Origin: Rhodamnia argentea
Lineage: Eukaryota > Streptophyta > Magnoliopsida > Myrtales > Myrtaceae
Direction of reading: 5' to 3'
Assembly: GCF_020921035.1 (NCBI RefSeq)
Contig: NC_063150.1
Location: forward strand, 13,516,001 to 13,580,000
DNA: 64,000 nt
The position numbers and the translations under genes are program-made. The first letter of the stretch is position 1. Each line of letters opens with the position of its first letter. Below the pieces are notes generated by a model. It was not told where the DNA came from, ran no database searches, and was given only the letters and a program-made list of their open reading frames with translations. Positions 10,856 to 23,185 of this stretch are shown piece after piece.

Positions 10856-13598
10856 GAACGATATTATATATTGGACTAAAAATTCATGGGCCATTTATAT
10901 CATTTTTCTTATAAACTAATTATTATTTGTTGGGCCGGCTTTTTCTCAAATTTCTTGGGAAGATGCCTGACTATGACCTGCAATGGGAATTTCATGTCCA
11001 CAATCAAAAGCCGAGGAATTGCCAGTTCCAAATCCCAAGTCGTATCGAGCCCAAAGTGATAGGAACGAACTCTCTGCTGGGGCTTTGGGCTTCCAATTTA
11101 TGTGAAGGCAAACCTTGAGTCCACACTTCATTCCACAGCCAGTCAGTGCAGGGGAGAGGAGGGCGGCCTAGGGTTGGCGCAGAAACGAAAGTTATCTCCG
11201 TTCCCCGTCGAGCGCAGGGCCATAAATAAAAGCTCAGATTCCATTTCTAGGTCCCGTCTTCCTCTTGGCATTGGCTGATTGGCTGTCAAGATGGGGGGGG
11301 CATCATTCTGATGCGACATGGCTCCCTCTCAATGGGGCTGGGAAGAAAGAAAAAAAAAAGGCATGAATCAGCAGCAAAATCGCTGTCTCAGTTCATCCCA
11401 ATCGCTGTGTACAATGATGAACGGTTCCAACTCCGATAAGACTCTGGAGATGATAAGAGACAAGACATGCAGAACGTTTGGGACATCATCAACTGCCCTC
11501 ACTCGTAATCATCAAAAGATTCAAGAGGGGGGCATAGACCATGATGCTGAATTGCCAATTATTAATCCTGGGTGAGCAGCAACAGCTCTAGTTGTATGAG
11601 TTCCTTCAAGCTCTAAGGTTGTTCACAGGTAGGGGGCAGGCCATAGCATGGCAACTTTAATGGAAGTCATTAGCATGGAAAGCTAACAGTTTGAGAAGGA
11701 AACTTTTCTAAAAGGTGGCAAAATTAGGTGGAGATCCAGACAGAAAAAATGAAAAGTGCTTGTACATAAAACATGGTGTGTATGCATTTCTTCTCTTTGG
11801 CCAATACAAACAGCTATAGAACAGAAATATAGATTCACCAATAAAAATGAGTAGTCACTAAACAAAAAATTTGCTTTAAATTGTTACATTTCCACTACAC
11901 ATGTTCTAAATAATTGCCCAAGATGATCTTTGGATAAAAAAAATTGAAGAATTTCTTTGGATCATGAACTCCAATAGGAAGCACAATCTAACATTCCATT
12001 TCTTGCGAAACCGGATTGTCATTTTTAGTTGATTTTTCCCTATCTCGTGCTTACATTACTGTTCCTTCTCTGCACGGAAATTGTTGCTCCACTATGGAAT
12101 TTAGCAGTCTTCTCTCTTTGCTTTTTGCCCCCCTTCTTCATTTTGGCTGGGAAGATTTACCAGAGGTCTGTTATATACACTGTTATTTCTAGAGCAACCT
12201 TGCAAAAGTAACACAAGCCGAGCCTCTTCATCTTTTCAGAGAACAAGGAAATTCAAATTGTCTTTGCAGGTCAAGGTAAAAATGTTCTCAAGAGTGCTTT
12301 TGGAGCCCCATGAAAAAAAAAATCAGATCAAAAGGGAAGATTTTCTCTGGTGTTTTGTTTATTCTCATGTCAAACTTTCTCCTCATTCCCTGTGACCAAT
12401 GGAGAGCATCATGACCATAATGACCACAATGATGACTACTAGAATACCGACTTGTCCCAAGACAAATGGGGAGTGAAAGAGGATCAAAGCAACCAAAACT
12501 TTCTCCAAACAATCAGAGTCAAAATCACTAATGAGTGAGCATAAAAAGCAATACCGTATGGAGGAGAGTTGAAGTTATTTTCAGGGATCCTAAAGTCCCG
12601 AATTTTCTCTCATAGCCACACATCATTCCCCAACACCTTTTGCCCCCAACTTGCTAAAAGTGGTTTGCTCGTCAATTGTTTATAATCAATGATTAAGCAT
12701 CCAGACAACACCTGTAAACCCCCACATACTATAATGGGATATATTCCTCTGATGTAAGCATCAACTGCAATAACAGCAAAACAGAACAATTTGAAAGAAA
12801 TGGGCTGAAACAGATTCTCTCTGAAGAGGAGGAACAGCAGAAAGGGGAGGCTGTTTTGTTTGTTTGCATTAAACAAAAGGAGGTGAGAAAATGAGTGAGT
12901 GGATAGTCTAACTGTTATCATTTGGGTGCATTTCTGAGAAGGAAATCACTGCTTTTCAACAAGCAAAAGACCTCATTAAGCTTGATGGGAGGCAGTGAGA
13001 GAGATTTAGTAAGAGGACATGACTGTAAAGGCCAAACTATGAACTTGCAACTTTTTTTCCCACTTAAGAAATTAGATTGGCCATTGAAGCGACGGCACGT
13101 CTTCTTTTCCGCCCCAGGAGCGATTATGGGGAAGACTGTGGCAATCTCCCTAAAGAGAAGCCCCACAAGAGATTGCAGAGTGAGAGTGAAGGTGAGTGTT
13201 CATTTTGGTTAGGCGAGACCAGCTCGATCGGCTCAAATTTGGCTAAAAGACGAAGTTGAAGTCGACACCATTAAGGTTTTTTAATGCGTTGCGGGACTTA
13301 GTTGAGAAAGTCGGAGAGAAAAAGCTGGTTTCAGATCTGATTAGTGGGATATTAGGAGGCTTAATGGAGTGGGAAAAAAAAAGGCATAAGATGAGCATGA
13401 GTTAGTGGATCCACTGGTGCAATTCCAAAAGCCAGAAGGCTCCAATAATCGAAAGCATTACACAACGAGAAAGGAAAAAAGTGAGTCTAGGGGGGCACCA
13501 ACCCTCTTCCAATTTGACACCAATGTCCTCATTCCAACAGCAAATTTCACAGACTTATGTTGAGTGAAACAGTGCAGATCTTTTCTGTGCTGACACGG
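10856..13598. other. Intergenic 2.7 kb without recognisable gene
   Basis: The sequence looks mostly single-copy with moderate GC. Several open frames of 60-100 codons exist on both strands, but none has a recognisable domain, a consistent splice partner or codon bias. There is a G8 run near 11294 and poly-A strips. I searched by eye for common conserved miRNA cores (miR156, 160, 164, 166, 167, 172, 319, 390, 396) and saw none. An unrecognised non-coding transcript cannot be excluded. Confidence 0.35.
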
Positions 13599-13676
13599 TT
13601 TGCTCGGTCTCGACAGCTTCGTCTCTTGGTCACTCGCTTTGCTCGGTCTCGACAGCTTCGTCTCTTGGTCACTCGT
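13599..13676. repeat. 39-bp tandem duplication, two identical copies
   Basis: The unit beginning TTTGCTCGGTCTCGACAGC occupies 13599-13637 and recurs at 13638-13676. The first 38 bases are identical, so the duplication is recent. It lies in a region with no recognised gene. Confidence 0.9.
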
Positions 13677-15409
13677 TCAAATATTCACAGTATTTGCACA
13701 CTGCAGAGCCATGGCTGTACCTAGGAAGCAGGAAAAAGACGGCAACTTTGAGACCTTAAGATGGCAGAAATTCAATGGCAAATGCAAGAGAATGAACCAA
13801 GAGGGTAAGATGGTATAATCACATGACAAGAGGAGACAAGCACAAATTATTTCATGCTTTCCAACCCTGGCAAGGCAACTTTCAATGGTGAAATCATAAA
13901 GTGAACAAAAAAAAAGGCCTTTGTTCTGGATAATGAACCAAAACACGTTGGAATTTAATTTTTCATCCTGGTCTGCTTAACACCACCACTTCTCAAAAAC
14001 AATGACTTTGCCTATTTAAGGGGCTCAATCTCTGATACTAACACCTCCACTTGGCTCTTGTGAGAGAACCCATTGGTGCGCATCACCATAAACCCACCTA
14101 TCAGTTTGCTCTGAAATCTGATATGGAAGGCTTTTGGCAGGTATCTCTCCACGGGTCTTGAAAAAGAAGCAATTGGCTATATGGGGATGGAGAGGGATTC
14201 CTCTCACTCCTCATGAACATCCATCAGTTTGCCAGGACTTTAACCAATAGCATCGGCACCCGTCGGGCCGCATCAGAGGGAGTTTCCAACTAACAGAGAC
14301 GGAGGCTTTTGGGTATCGCCCTGGCAAACCGGCAAGTCACACAACGGCAACGGACTCAGTCTCGAGTCTTTCAAGACTTTTAATTTTCAGGTCTTTCGTT
14401 TATCTTCGTGTTGTTTGCATGTCGCGTGTTTATCTTTACTTCTTCGAAATGGAAACCTTGTTGTATGTCTTCTCTTAAGAACTTCGACCTGGAGTTAGCA
14501 TGCTGGTTTTATAATAGTTCCTGCTCTTGCACGTCTCTCTCTCTCTCTTCCCCACAATGAATGTAAGGTGCTAATCAGAAGCAGATGCAGGGGGGCTACA
14601 TTTAGAGCAGCGTTCTCCAATTCTGTTCTCATTGCTGCGCATACTAATGGTAATAATTCCACATCCTATAATCTGAACCTAAACTATGCCCTCAACTGTC
14701 GCTACCTAGAAAGATTCAGCAAGAAGTTATGTCAATTGAAATACAGAGGCCTTTTCTGGTATATCTTCCAAAATTTATGGACCGATAAAACCAGAAGAGC
14801 ACCAAATGTCAATTGGAATACACAAGTACTCATCATTTGAACAATCAACTCGCCATATTGAGCGAGTAGAGCTTCATGTCTTAGTCCATCTAGACTTCGT
14901 TTGAAGGACAAAGGAAATCATATTTTTTTAGCATATGTTGTTTAGGCCTGCGTGAGATTCACGATCGATTTGACCTGCATATACCAATTGAAAGGCATTA
15001 CGGCATTAGTTCAGCCGTCAATATGTAAGATTGTTTTTGCTCGATCAATCAAAGGCCGAGCAAACCGGTTTACACAAATCTTAGCTACTTGTACACATGA
15101 TCCGAGAAACGAAAAATCACTCCTCACAGATATTCTTGATAAACAGCCAAGCTCCAGGCATAAGGTATGTACATATGATGATACCTGCACTATGAAGCCA
15201 CAAAATCATCGAAGAAACTTGATGTGCTTTGTATTTCTTGTCAGCATCTTGGAACGTGTTATGTACACTTTTCAACTAAGTGGGAAAAAAAATCTAAATA
15301 AGGATAACCTACGATCTGGGTAGAGTTGAAGTTCCCTGAACATTCAATACACTGGAACTTCTGACAAAATTTCAAGAAAAAAAGCTGCTGTCCGTGCCAA
15401 TCTGTTTCA
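13677..15409. other. Intergenic and 3' flank of the TBL gene
   Basis: No gene recognised. Short CT run at about 14536-14549. The last few hundred bases before 15410 probably include the 3' untranslated region of the minus-strand TBL gene. Confidence 0.35.
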
Positions 15410-16457
15410 CTACGTCGGAGATCCCCACCCCATTTTCAACAGAGAAGCATATAGCAACTCATTCCAGGTATCAGGAACACCAGGTAAGCACCAATGGCTG
15501 CAATCTTGGGATTGCTCGGCAGTGACTCGTTCTTGTGTGGTCCTGTAAGCCAGTCTGTAAACAGAAGGGTGCCCGTCTTTTCTGTAGTCAGTAAGTCTAC
15601 TAATGTTTAAATATGTTACCGGAGTTCTCATTTCTTGAAGCACATGCTCCAGCACCCTCATTTTCGAAGGGTAATTTTCCAAGTATGTATCGTTGAAAAT
15701 AGGTTCCGTTTCCTTATGACACTGTCCCCCCGAGTTCCACTGCCCGCCCCTGCGAGCACACGAAATTCCATGGTACTCAATATGGAATGTCAGGCGGGCC
15801 AAAAATCTAAGAATCCTCGTGTTAAATCGACATAACTGACCGTGAACGTCATTTTTGTGTAATTCAATATACATAGGGGAATAACAAAATTTCTCACTGG
15901 TGCTTCATCTGTTCACCTACACCTTATCATGTTGTTTGGGTGATACAGGTAGCTGATGGAGATTATCTTCTCTCATAGACTAAACAAAAACTTGAACAAA
16001 TTAGAGCTCTAAGAGGATCAAGATCTCTCAGCTTTGCATTGTTTTGCATGACACATATCTGATGGAGGGCAGTGAATTACCTCACTAGCCGAAAAGATGT
16101 TGAGATCATTTTAACGAACACAAGCAAAATCTTCTCTCATAGACTAAACAAAAACTTGAACAAATTAGAGCTCTAAGAGGATCAAAATCTCTCAGCTTTG
16201 CATCGTTTGGCATGACACATCCCTGACCAAGGGCACTGAATTACTTCACAAGTGGAAATAATGTTGAGATCATTTTAACAAACAAAAGGAACATTTTCTT
16301 TTGAAGTTGTCCATGTCAGTCCCCAATCCTCATTCTTACTATCTTGTATTTTTTGCTTCCGAAACTTTCTACTTCTGAAATTTTAAGTGTGAGGATGCAC
16401 GGGTAGTGGCCAAGTTCACGGCAAGGTAGCTCACAAACTTGAGCACCTTCTGTTTTA

Positions 16458-16519
<62 letters not shown>

Positions 16520-18813
16520 CTTTGTCATGGGCACGGGGCATGATATTTAGAGGTAATAACGAGGAAACAGTCGGCTACCTGAAATGAGTGACTGAATATC
16601 CTCTGAAGAAAACCTGTGTTCGGTTCCGGTGGATGTTTTTGTCTATCCATTTGGCCCAAGTCCTAAGAGCTCTCTTATATGCCTCCAGGACCTTGAGTCT
16701 TGGGTGCACATACTTGCCTTCTTGATAATAGTGTTCCCTGTCCGAAGTTCAGATCCACAGAGAACAAAATAAAAAGAAAGTTTACTTTGTCGATTCAAAT
16801 TAAGTTTTCTTGTCATATGTTTGAAGCTCTCAATTTCCTTTCAAGATCATTTTACTCAAGCCCCATCACAGGTAATCAGGAATTCCAAGTTGAGATGAAC
16901 TTGCCATACCAATTACTGGCTAACTTTTTAACCTTCTGTGTTACAAACCAACAAGGTCATAAAGATGACGAAGGTAAAGAGAAGTGACAGCACTCACCCT
17001 CTAGTTGTCTTCTCATGGGTCCACCAGTGACCTGTGTTGAAGACTATTATATCAGCATCACGATACATTCGTGCTGTGCGGTCCATCAAATCTAACCTCA
17101 ACGTCCCGAACGACCGGTTCCTAATGCTAAAAGAGGATTCTCTAACAAGAAATGGAGCACTAACAAAGTCGACCGAACAATTGTACCCCTGAAACCATAG
17201 AAATAAATGAATGAGATGCGAATCAGCAATTATAATATTTCAGATTTGCTACACCAAATGGAGAATCTTCCTGGTGACGTGCCTCAAATCTGAAGGCATA
17301 AACTCCCTTCTTTTTGAACTCCACCCTTCCAGATATCTCATGGACTCTTTTCTTATCTTTGACGCTATGGCGGAGGATGCAGACGAGAGATTCCCACATG
17401 TTCCTGTTCAGCGAATCCCCCACAAAAACCAGCCTCCTTCCTCTTAATCTCTCTAGAAAATCAGTCTCGTTCAAACTGAGGAAAATGTTTTCAATCATCA
17501 ATTAGGAATTCAATTACAGACATGTCCCAATAAACTGACAGATAAAGCATTCTATGCAAAGGACTATACATATCAATCGCTTGAACCAATCATGAATTGA
17601 CCATCCTAGGCTATCTCCAAATGTCGTCCCACAACCAAAGATTACTTAAAGTAGTCCATCCATTTATAATATACATAAAGAACCATATCTCCGGATTGAT
17701 GCCTCACAGCAAAACCAAATTTATCGTAGTCAGTTGACAAAGATAATACAGAATATAACAAAAGCATGCGACCAAGATAATCCGGAATATATCAAAAGCA
17801 TGCGATTAACTTCAACTCATTACACAACAAGCACGAATGTCCATTGTGCTATTGTGCAAAGCAAAAGTTCGCGCATCCTTCCTAGAGACTAAAGCAAAGT
17901 AATGCTTATCAGATTGCATTCTATAATCCTAACACACATCCCACCAAAAGCACCAAGCTAGCACATACCTCGGTATGTCACATCCATTAGGCTGCCACTT
18001 CCATTTTACAAATCCATCATCTGGCCTACCATTAAGGTGGCAATTGAAGTCCCTATCAACATAAGGGCACGAATTCGCAGGATAATACGGCTTCAAATCA
18101 TCCCTCACCCATCTACCATCAAATATATCACATTCCCCACCACGAATTCCCAATACTTGGGAGCCGTGGCTCGCGATCCTCAGGTTAGGCTCCTCCGTGG
18201 CGACGGGAGAGCTTGAATTACCACTCCCTCCCTTCTCTAGAGAGAAATTACCACCCTCGTGATGATTTTCATAAGACACCACAGCTTCCTCGCCTAGATT
18301 CGCGCCGTGCCTCGCTTTAGAATCATCCACTAACCTACTAGCTGCTTCATAGGTCTTCACTCCAAAACTCCCTCTATGAACCGTCAAGCTTCTATTTTTC
18401 GAATCCCCTGCAGGATTTCCCGGCACCCTCTCTGTTTCAGCTTCTCTTGTCACATTTGCCTCGTATGTTGAGTTCAAAACCCTTTCTTGAGAACCGCCAT
18501 CCAAGAAATTCAAAGACTTCCCAACACCCGACGTCGCATTTCCACAGCAGTGACGGGCATTGGTCGTCAAGTTCGCAACATGAGCCGAGGACGAAACGAG
18601 GGTGGCGTCGGTGGGGGCGGTCGAGGAAGAGAACGGCCAGAGCGAAACAGAGGAACTAGACAACTCTAGACACAGAGGAGTCACGCTCAGAGTGAAGGCC
18701 ACCATGAGAGCGACGAAGAAGAGCGAAGCACCAACGCTGAGCCCGAACTTAGAGGCCACCATCCTCTTGGCGTGGAGAAGCTGCTCTGAGAATGCAAGCT
18801 TCAGGGACTCCAT
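15410..18813 (-). CDS. TBL2: TRICHOME BIREFRINGENCE-LIKE polysaccharide O-acetyltransferase (TBL2-like)
   Basis: Golgi type II membrane protein of the TBL/DUF231 family, whose members O-acetylate cell-wall polysaccharides; the substrate of this one is unknown. Minus-strand exons: 18813-17969, 17475-17283, 17188-16998, 16737-16579, 15749-15410. They total 1728 nt (575 aa) and phases close. A hydrophobic segment spans residues ~23-44, followed by a low-complexity Ser/Asn/Gly-rich stem. The TBL domain starts at [15 protein letters not shown], with the GDS catalytic motif [13 protein letters not shown] (S303) and the second motif [15 protein letters not shown] (D545, H548). Conserved [25 protein letters not shown] and [16 protein letters not shown] lie between them. 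Intron 2 appears to use a GC donor (see findings). Choice of TBL2 within the TBR/TBL1/TBL2 group rests partly on its NIK3-like neighbour. Confidence 0.88.
15967..16294. repeat. 164-bp tandem duplication inside TBL intron 4
   Basis: The unit beginning CTTCTCTCATAGACTAAAC starts at 15967 and again at 16131. The first ~75 bp are nearly identical and the second half is more diverged. It lies within intron 4 (15750-16578) of the TBL gene and does not touch its splice sites. Confidence 0.85.
16460..16517. repeat. (GT)29 microsatellite in TBL intron 4
   Basis: An uninterrupted GT dinucleotide run of 58 bp. It ends 61 bp from the intron's 5' splice site (donor at 16578 on the minus strand), where it reads as CA repeats. 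Length polymorphism is likely. Confidence 0.97.
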
Positions 18814-19245
18814 TCGCTTCGGCTCCGCATTTACCCTCTGAGAAGCGACAGGGCACAGAGCGAAACCAAACTTGAGAGGTCGTTAATAAATGAGTTGGAG
18901 ACGATGAAACAGAGACAGAATGTTCGTGCCGTTTGTGTCGTAGCGTCTGGTTGCGTTCGAAAAGGATCGAAGAGACAAGGAGAACGACGAGAGAGAGAGA
19001 GAGAGAGAGAAGAGACAGAGTAGAGAACCTGTGTCAACGGAATTACGAGGATGCCCGTGACAACGAAGGAGGATGATTGGTCGGAATTGCCCCTGGACTT
19101 TTGCCCCATTCTCGCGCCTGGGACTGGAACCCGCCGGTGGTATCATGTCTTTTCGCAGGGGGCCTTCGGTTTTCGGAGGTGGTTTGCTTATCAAAAGATT
19201 TCGACCGAAGACAAATCTTAATTCTCGCCAAAAAAAAAAAAACAA
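18814..19245 (-). promoter_or_regulatory. TBL 5' leader/promoter region with (GA)n run
   Basis: Region upstream of the TBL start codon at 18813. It contains a run of alternating GA at about 18989-19008 (CT on the coding strand), typical of plant 5' leaders. The exact transcription start is not visible. Confidence 0.4.
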
Positions 19246-20129
19246 ATCTAAATTGAAGTTGAACTTAATTTTGGGCTTCGGAAAACTTATCTATAACCAA
19301 AAGAAATCTTTTTTTTTTTTTTTGGCTGTGTTATTGTCTATGACTACAAAACCTATTGGAGATTCAAGAATAAAGATTAAGATGAATGCCGGATAATTCA
19401 AAAAATTTATAAGTATGTATTATCTACAAGTAATCTATGTACAAATTACGGTGAGCATATCTCGTTGTTTACCTTAAAAAGTACATTAAAATAGATATGC
19501 ATAGTTGCTATCTAATTTAAAATTGATGATTTCACGAGTCTTGCTTGATTTTTTTTTTTTCTTATTGAACTAGCGTATTAAGTTGCAATCATTTAACTAA
19601 TAGCATCGATGGAAAAAGGCAGTCCTGTTTGATTAAAAAAGAAGGAGGAGGAGTACATGATCTGCATGAATATGATATGAAGCCACCGGATCATTGACAC
19701 ACGAGTAATATTTCAAATGCTAAACATAATTATGGGATTAAAAATAAATATGACGCAATACGTTTTGTGTACGAGTATAATTTATTTTATTTCGAGAAAG
19801 AAACTTCGTTAAAAAATCACGTTCATTTATGTTTAAGTATACATAAAAATGTATGCAAGTTTTTTTGCCAAAAAAAAGCCCATCTTAAACTCACTCGACA
19901 ATCTTCTGACCAAAAAGAAACAATCTCTCTCGACAATCTGACCCAAAAAAAAAAAAAAACTCACTCGACATTCGACCAAAATAAAAAATAAATAAATAAA
20001 ATAAACTCACTCGACGTGTTCTATCTAGAAATTGCATGTTCTCTTAAAAGTATTACTTAAGAATTATCCCTCAATATTAACACCTAGAAAAGTCAAAGGT
20101 CCAGCTTGAGGGTGTATATGTCATTTTGA
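19246..20129. other. AT-rich intergenic, no gene
   Basis: Low-complexity A/T runs (poly-T near 19309-19323, poly-A near 19948-19961). The short phrase CTCACTCGACA recurs near 19891, 19961 and 20005. No coding signal. Confidence 0.4.
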
Positions 20130-20463
20130 CCTCCCACGGTTCTGGACGAGTCGGAGGGGTAAAAAGGTCAGACCGCGTGCTCCCTTTTCCAACCGTTATG
20201 GGGCGAAGGGCGAGAACTGCAAATCTCTTTCCCGCCGGATCTTACGAGGCGACACGTGGCCGATGGCGACCGCGAGGGAGATTCTGAGGTCCGAGCGCGT
20301 GCGGCGCGTGGCGGGACCTTGGCCTTTTTGTCTCGACGGTGCAAAGTGCGCAACCGCAATGAGCAACCGATGGGCGGCGGACACGTGGCAGGGCGACGTA
20401 GGGTGTGGGGCCCCCTCTCTGGTGGGTCAGTTCAGCGGCTGCAGGTTGCACGCTGCTCTCTAG
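20130..20463. promoter_or_regulatory. GC-rich island with two identical G-box/ABRE motifs
   Basis: About 330 bp of GC-rich sequence in an AT-rich neighbourhood. The 10-mer GACACGTGGC occurs at 20251-20260 and 20380-20389, containing the G-box CACGTG and the ABRE core ACGTGGC recognised by bZIP factors. No gene start is recognised on either side. It could be a promoter or distal element, for example of the TBL gene about 1.4 kb away, or a relic of a lost gene. Overlapping Arg-rich open frames on both strands look compositional. Confidence 0.35.
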
Positions 20464-20524
20464 GTCTCAATCATATTGCATGGAATTTTGTTAACGAGAG
20501 CCATCCTATGCTTTTAAGAAACGG

Positions 20525-20885
20525 AAAATGACAAAAATCAACTTTGATTCGATATATAATATGATTTCTAAACCTATAATTTATCCAATATGATCTATAA
20601 ATCCTAGTACAACATACAATATGATCCTCAAACTTTTCATGTGTTTAACGTGGTCTCTAAACTTTTAATATATGTTCAATTTAATTCATAAATTTGGACT
20701 TGAATTAATAGAATGATAACATTAAATATTTTAATACACTTTAGAGATTAAGTTGAACATGTTTCAAAAGTTCAAGAATCACATTGAGTAAATTGAAAGT
20801 TCATGAATCACATTGTGCATTAGGTCAAAGTTCATAGATCACATTGAATAAATTAAAACTTTATGGATCATTGTGAGTCTCTCCG
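20525..20885. repeat. Palindromic array of short A/T-rich subrepeats
   Basis: The left half repeats AATATGATC.. with AAACTTTT in one orientation about every 45-60 bp. The right half repeats AAAGTTCA..GATCACATTGA in the opposite orientation. This makes a long imperfect hairpin typical of plant foldback MITEs. Related subrepeat text also appears at 35330-35525. Confidence 0.6.
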
Positions 20886-22950
20886 ATTACTCAAATGAGC
20901 ATGTTTAATGAGTTAAAAACTCCTCCACAACAAGCTCCTAGCAACTAGACTCTCTCTTCATCTCTCATTTGGCATTAGAGTCCACTGGAATTGTTCTCTT
21001 CTTCTCTCGTGCTCTCTCGGCTTTGCCTCCTTTTCGGCCTTACCGTTGCGGGACACCAACCCTTTTGGCGAGGTTGTGGGATCGCGAGAGCAAACCTTCT
21101 CCGCATGAAGTAGCATCTTCAGCACGTAAAATGTTCATCCTCCGTAGTCGAACATATTATTATGTCCGAGTAGAAAAGTGAAAAATTATGAGAAGCACAA
21201 AGGTCAGGCTAAACAAATTCCATTTGATCACTTGATAAGTTGCAATAAGGAAATCAAATTAAATTGACTGAAAGAATTACTCGGGACTCCACCTTCATCA
21301 CGTCAGTGTTTTCTCATGCTGAAAGAGTAGATTTAAGCCCTTCACGTATGGCCCAAAGTTATGCTTTCAAGGTTTACAAAATCAACAAATGCATACACTA
21401 ACTCCCCTAAGTCCAAGCTTTTAGGATCCTGTGATTAATTCATTTAACAATAAAATGAGTTTTACATAATTAGGAACGACATGAGTCGGTTTTAATAGGG
21501 TACCTGACCCGTTCCGAAGCCTAATAGGACTCAAATGGGTTGCATAATAAGTTTGAGATTTCGTTTGCAAAACCGTATGGCTACGTCTGGTCGTCTGGAT
21601 TTCTAATCATGATAGAATGGGATATAAAATCCAAGAACTTTGATATATCATATCCACCTTTCAGTGAATCATAACAATAAAGCCAAATATTTTCACATCC
21701 TATCATGTCCATTGTTTGATGTAAATGGCATATTAGTGTAAACGAACTTAAAATTTGCAAAAAAAAAAAAAAAAAAAAAAAAGATGGTAAGAATCTCTCC
21801 AACACACTTGCCTACTTCATTTTAATTTGCTTATTTTTTGTTATTTTTCCACTATTTTTATAATTCTTTTTCCCCTTCCATCATTCTCTAATTGATATTT
21901 ATTAATAGTAAACTATACTAATATACATAAAATTACGTAAGATATGAACTAAACGTAAACACTAAATGCAAACATACATATTTATTGGACTTATATTATA
22001 AGATGGAAAGAAATTAGAATATAAAAATAAAAGTACGAATAAATAAAAATGATTTTTTTGTTTTTTTTTTTTTTTGTTGTTTTGAATTTCTTTCATCTTA
22101 AAATTCAAATAATATTCAGGTCAAGTATTATTTTAATATTATTAACTTAAGAAGTTTGTTATTTGAAAAAAAAAATAACATTATTATAGATAATAGAAAT
22201 CATATCCAGCTTTATCCCACTTCTCCCATTAGATAATTTTATTCGGGCTATATATATCTTATATATGAGTTTATCCTATTTTGAAAAGGCACCAAAACAA
22301 GATAAGGAAAAATTTTATCATCTGATGTATTTTATCCCGACTACCAACTTAGCCTATAAGGTTGCAGATATGTCTTGTTGGAAACCCGAAATCCAAATCT
22401 CATAACCATTTTACAAAATTATTTTCACTCTTTCTAAATTTACAATGTATTCACATGATTTCATATATCCGGAGATAGAAATCACTTGTGCTCATTTCCC
22501 TTCTTGTGCAAAATCCTGATCTTCATGATTGCATATATGTAACTGCAAGCAAAATGGATTATCATTTGTTTGTCGTTAGATAACTTTATTCCAAAACATT
22601 ATGTGTAAGAAAGTAATATGAGGAGAAGCTTCGATAATCTGTTGAGATCTCAATGACTAGCTCGATACTTAAATGGAACCGGCTTGGGATTCTATCAGCA
22701 TAACTGATAGAGTTTGGATGGATTCAATAAGAGTATTAGCTTTAATCGAATTGAAAGATATTTTACGAATTACTTATTTGGACTTTCACACATTAATGAT
22801 CAATCAACGGAAAACCATTTACGGCCAAAGAAAATATACATGCTTAAAGTTAGAGAAAAGAATTTCGGAAAAACTATTTTCCTGAGAAATAATTGCCCGG
22901 TTCATTCATTGTGAAGTTTTCTCTGAAACAAACGCACCCAAAATTGTTTT
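20886..22950. other. AT-rich intergenic with decayed repeat fragments
   Basis: Contains a long poly-A run (about 21760-21782). The stretch at 21580-21655 (TGGTCGTCTGGATTTCTAATC) matches, in reverse orientation, sequence near 55150-55255, so it belongs to a dispersed family that probably extends to about 22370. No coding signal was recognised. Confidence 0.4.
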
Positions 22951-22957
22951 GTCGACA

Positions 22958-23185
22958 TAAATGTGTCCAACCAAAAATACATTGAGATTCTCGTGCAAGC
23001 TGTGTTGGGGAAGTCCCACATCAAAAAATTGATGTGGTGTTGAATAGTTAATATACCCAAATTGACTCATAACTTCTTTTAAATAAAAATGGGTCCAACT
23101 TGATATGTTGACAGGCTTGAACTTAGGCCCACTCTTAGCGATCTCTCCTGGTAAAACTACCGGTTTTCTGATGCACGTTCTCTAA
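22958..23185. mobile_element. Possible LTR fragment (TGTTGGGGAAGTCCCACATC)
   Basis: The stretch begins with TGTTGGGG and AGTCCCACATC, a start seen in many plant dispersed repeats and LTRs. It contains a local hairpin between CCACATCAAAAAATTG and the following GATGTGG. No second LTR, primer binding site or coding region is present, so the call is weak. Confidence 0.3.

Noticed and set aside
12610..13259. Several 60-103 codon frames between LIP2P and TBL
   Set aside because: Hydrophobic or mixed chance frames with no family signature or splice consistency.
11200..14400. Possible miRNA precursors
   Set aside because: Short similarities to known miRNA cores (for example CCGGCAAGTCA near 14330) did not extend to 20 nt or to a matching star arm.
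18447..18841. Plus-strand frames opposite TBL exon 1
   Set aside because: They are antisense shadows of a Ser/Asn-rich coding exon.
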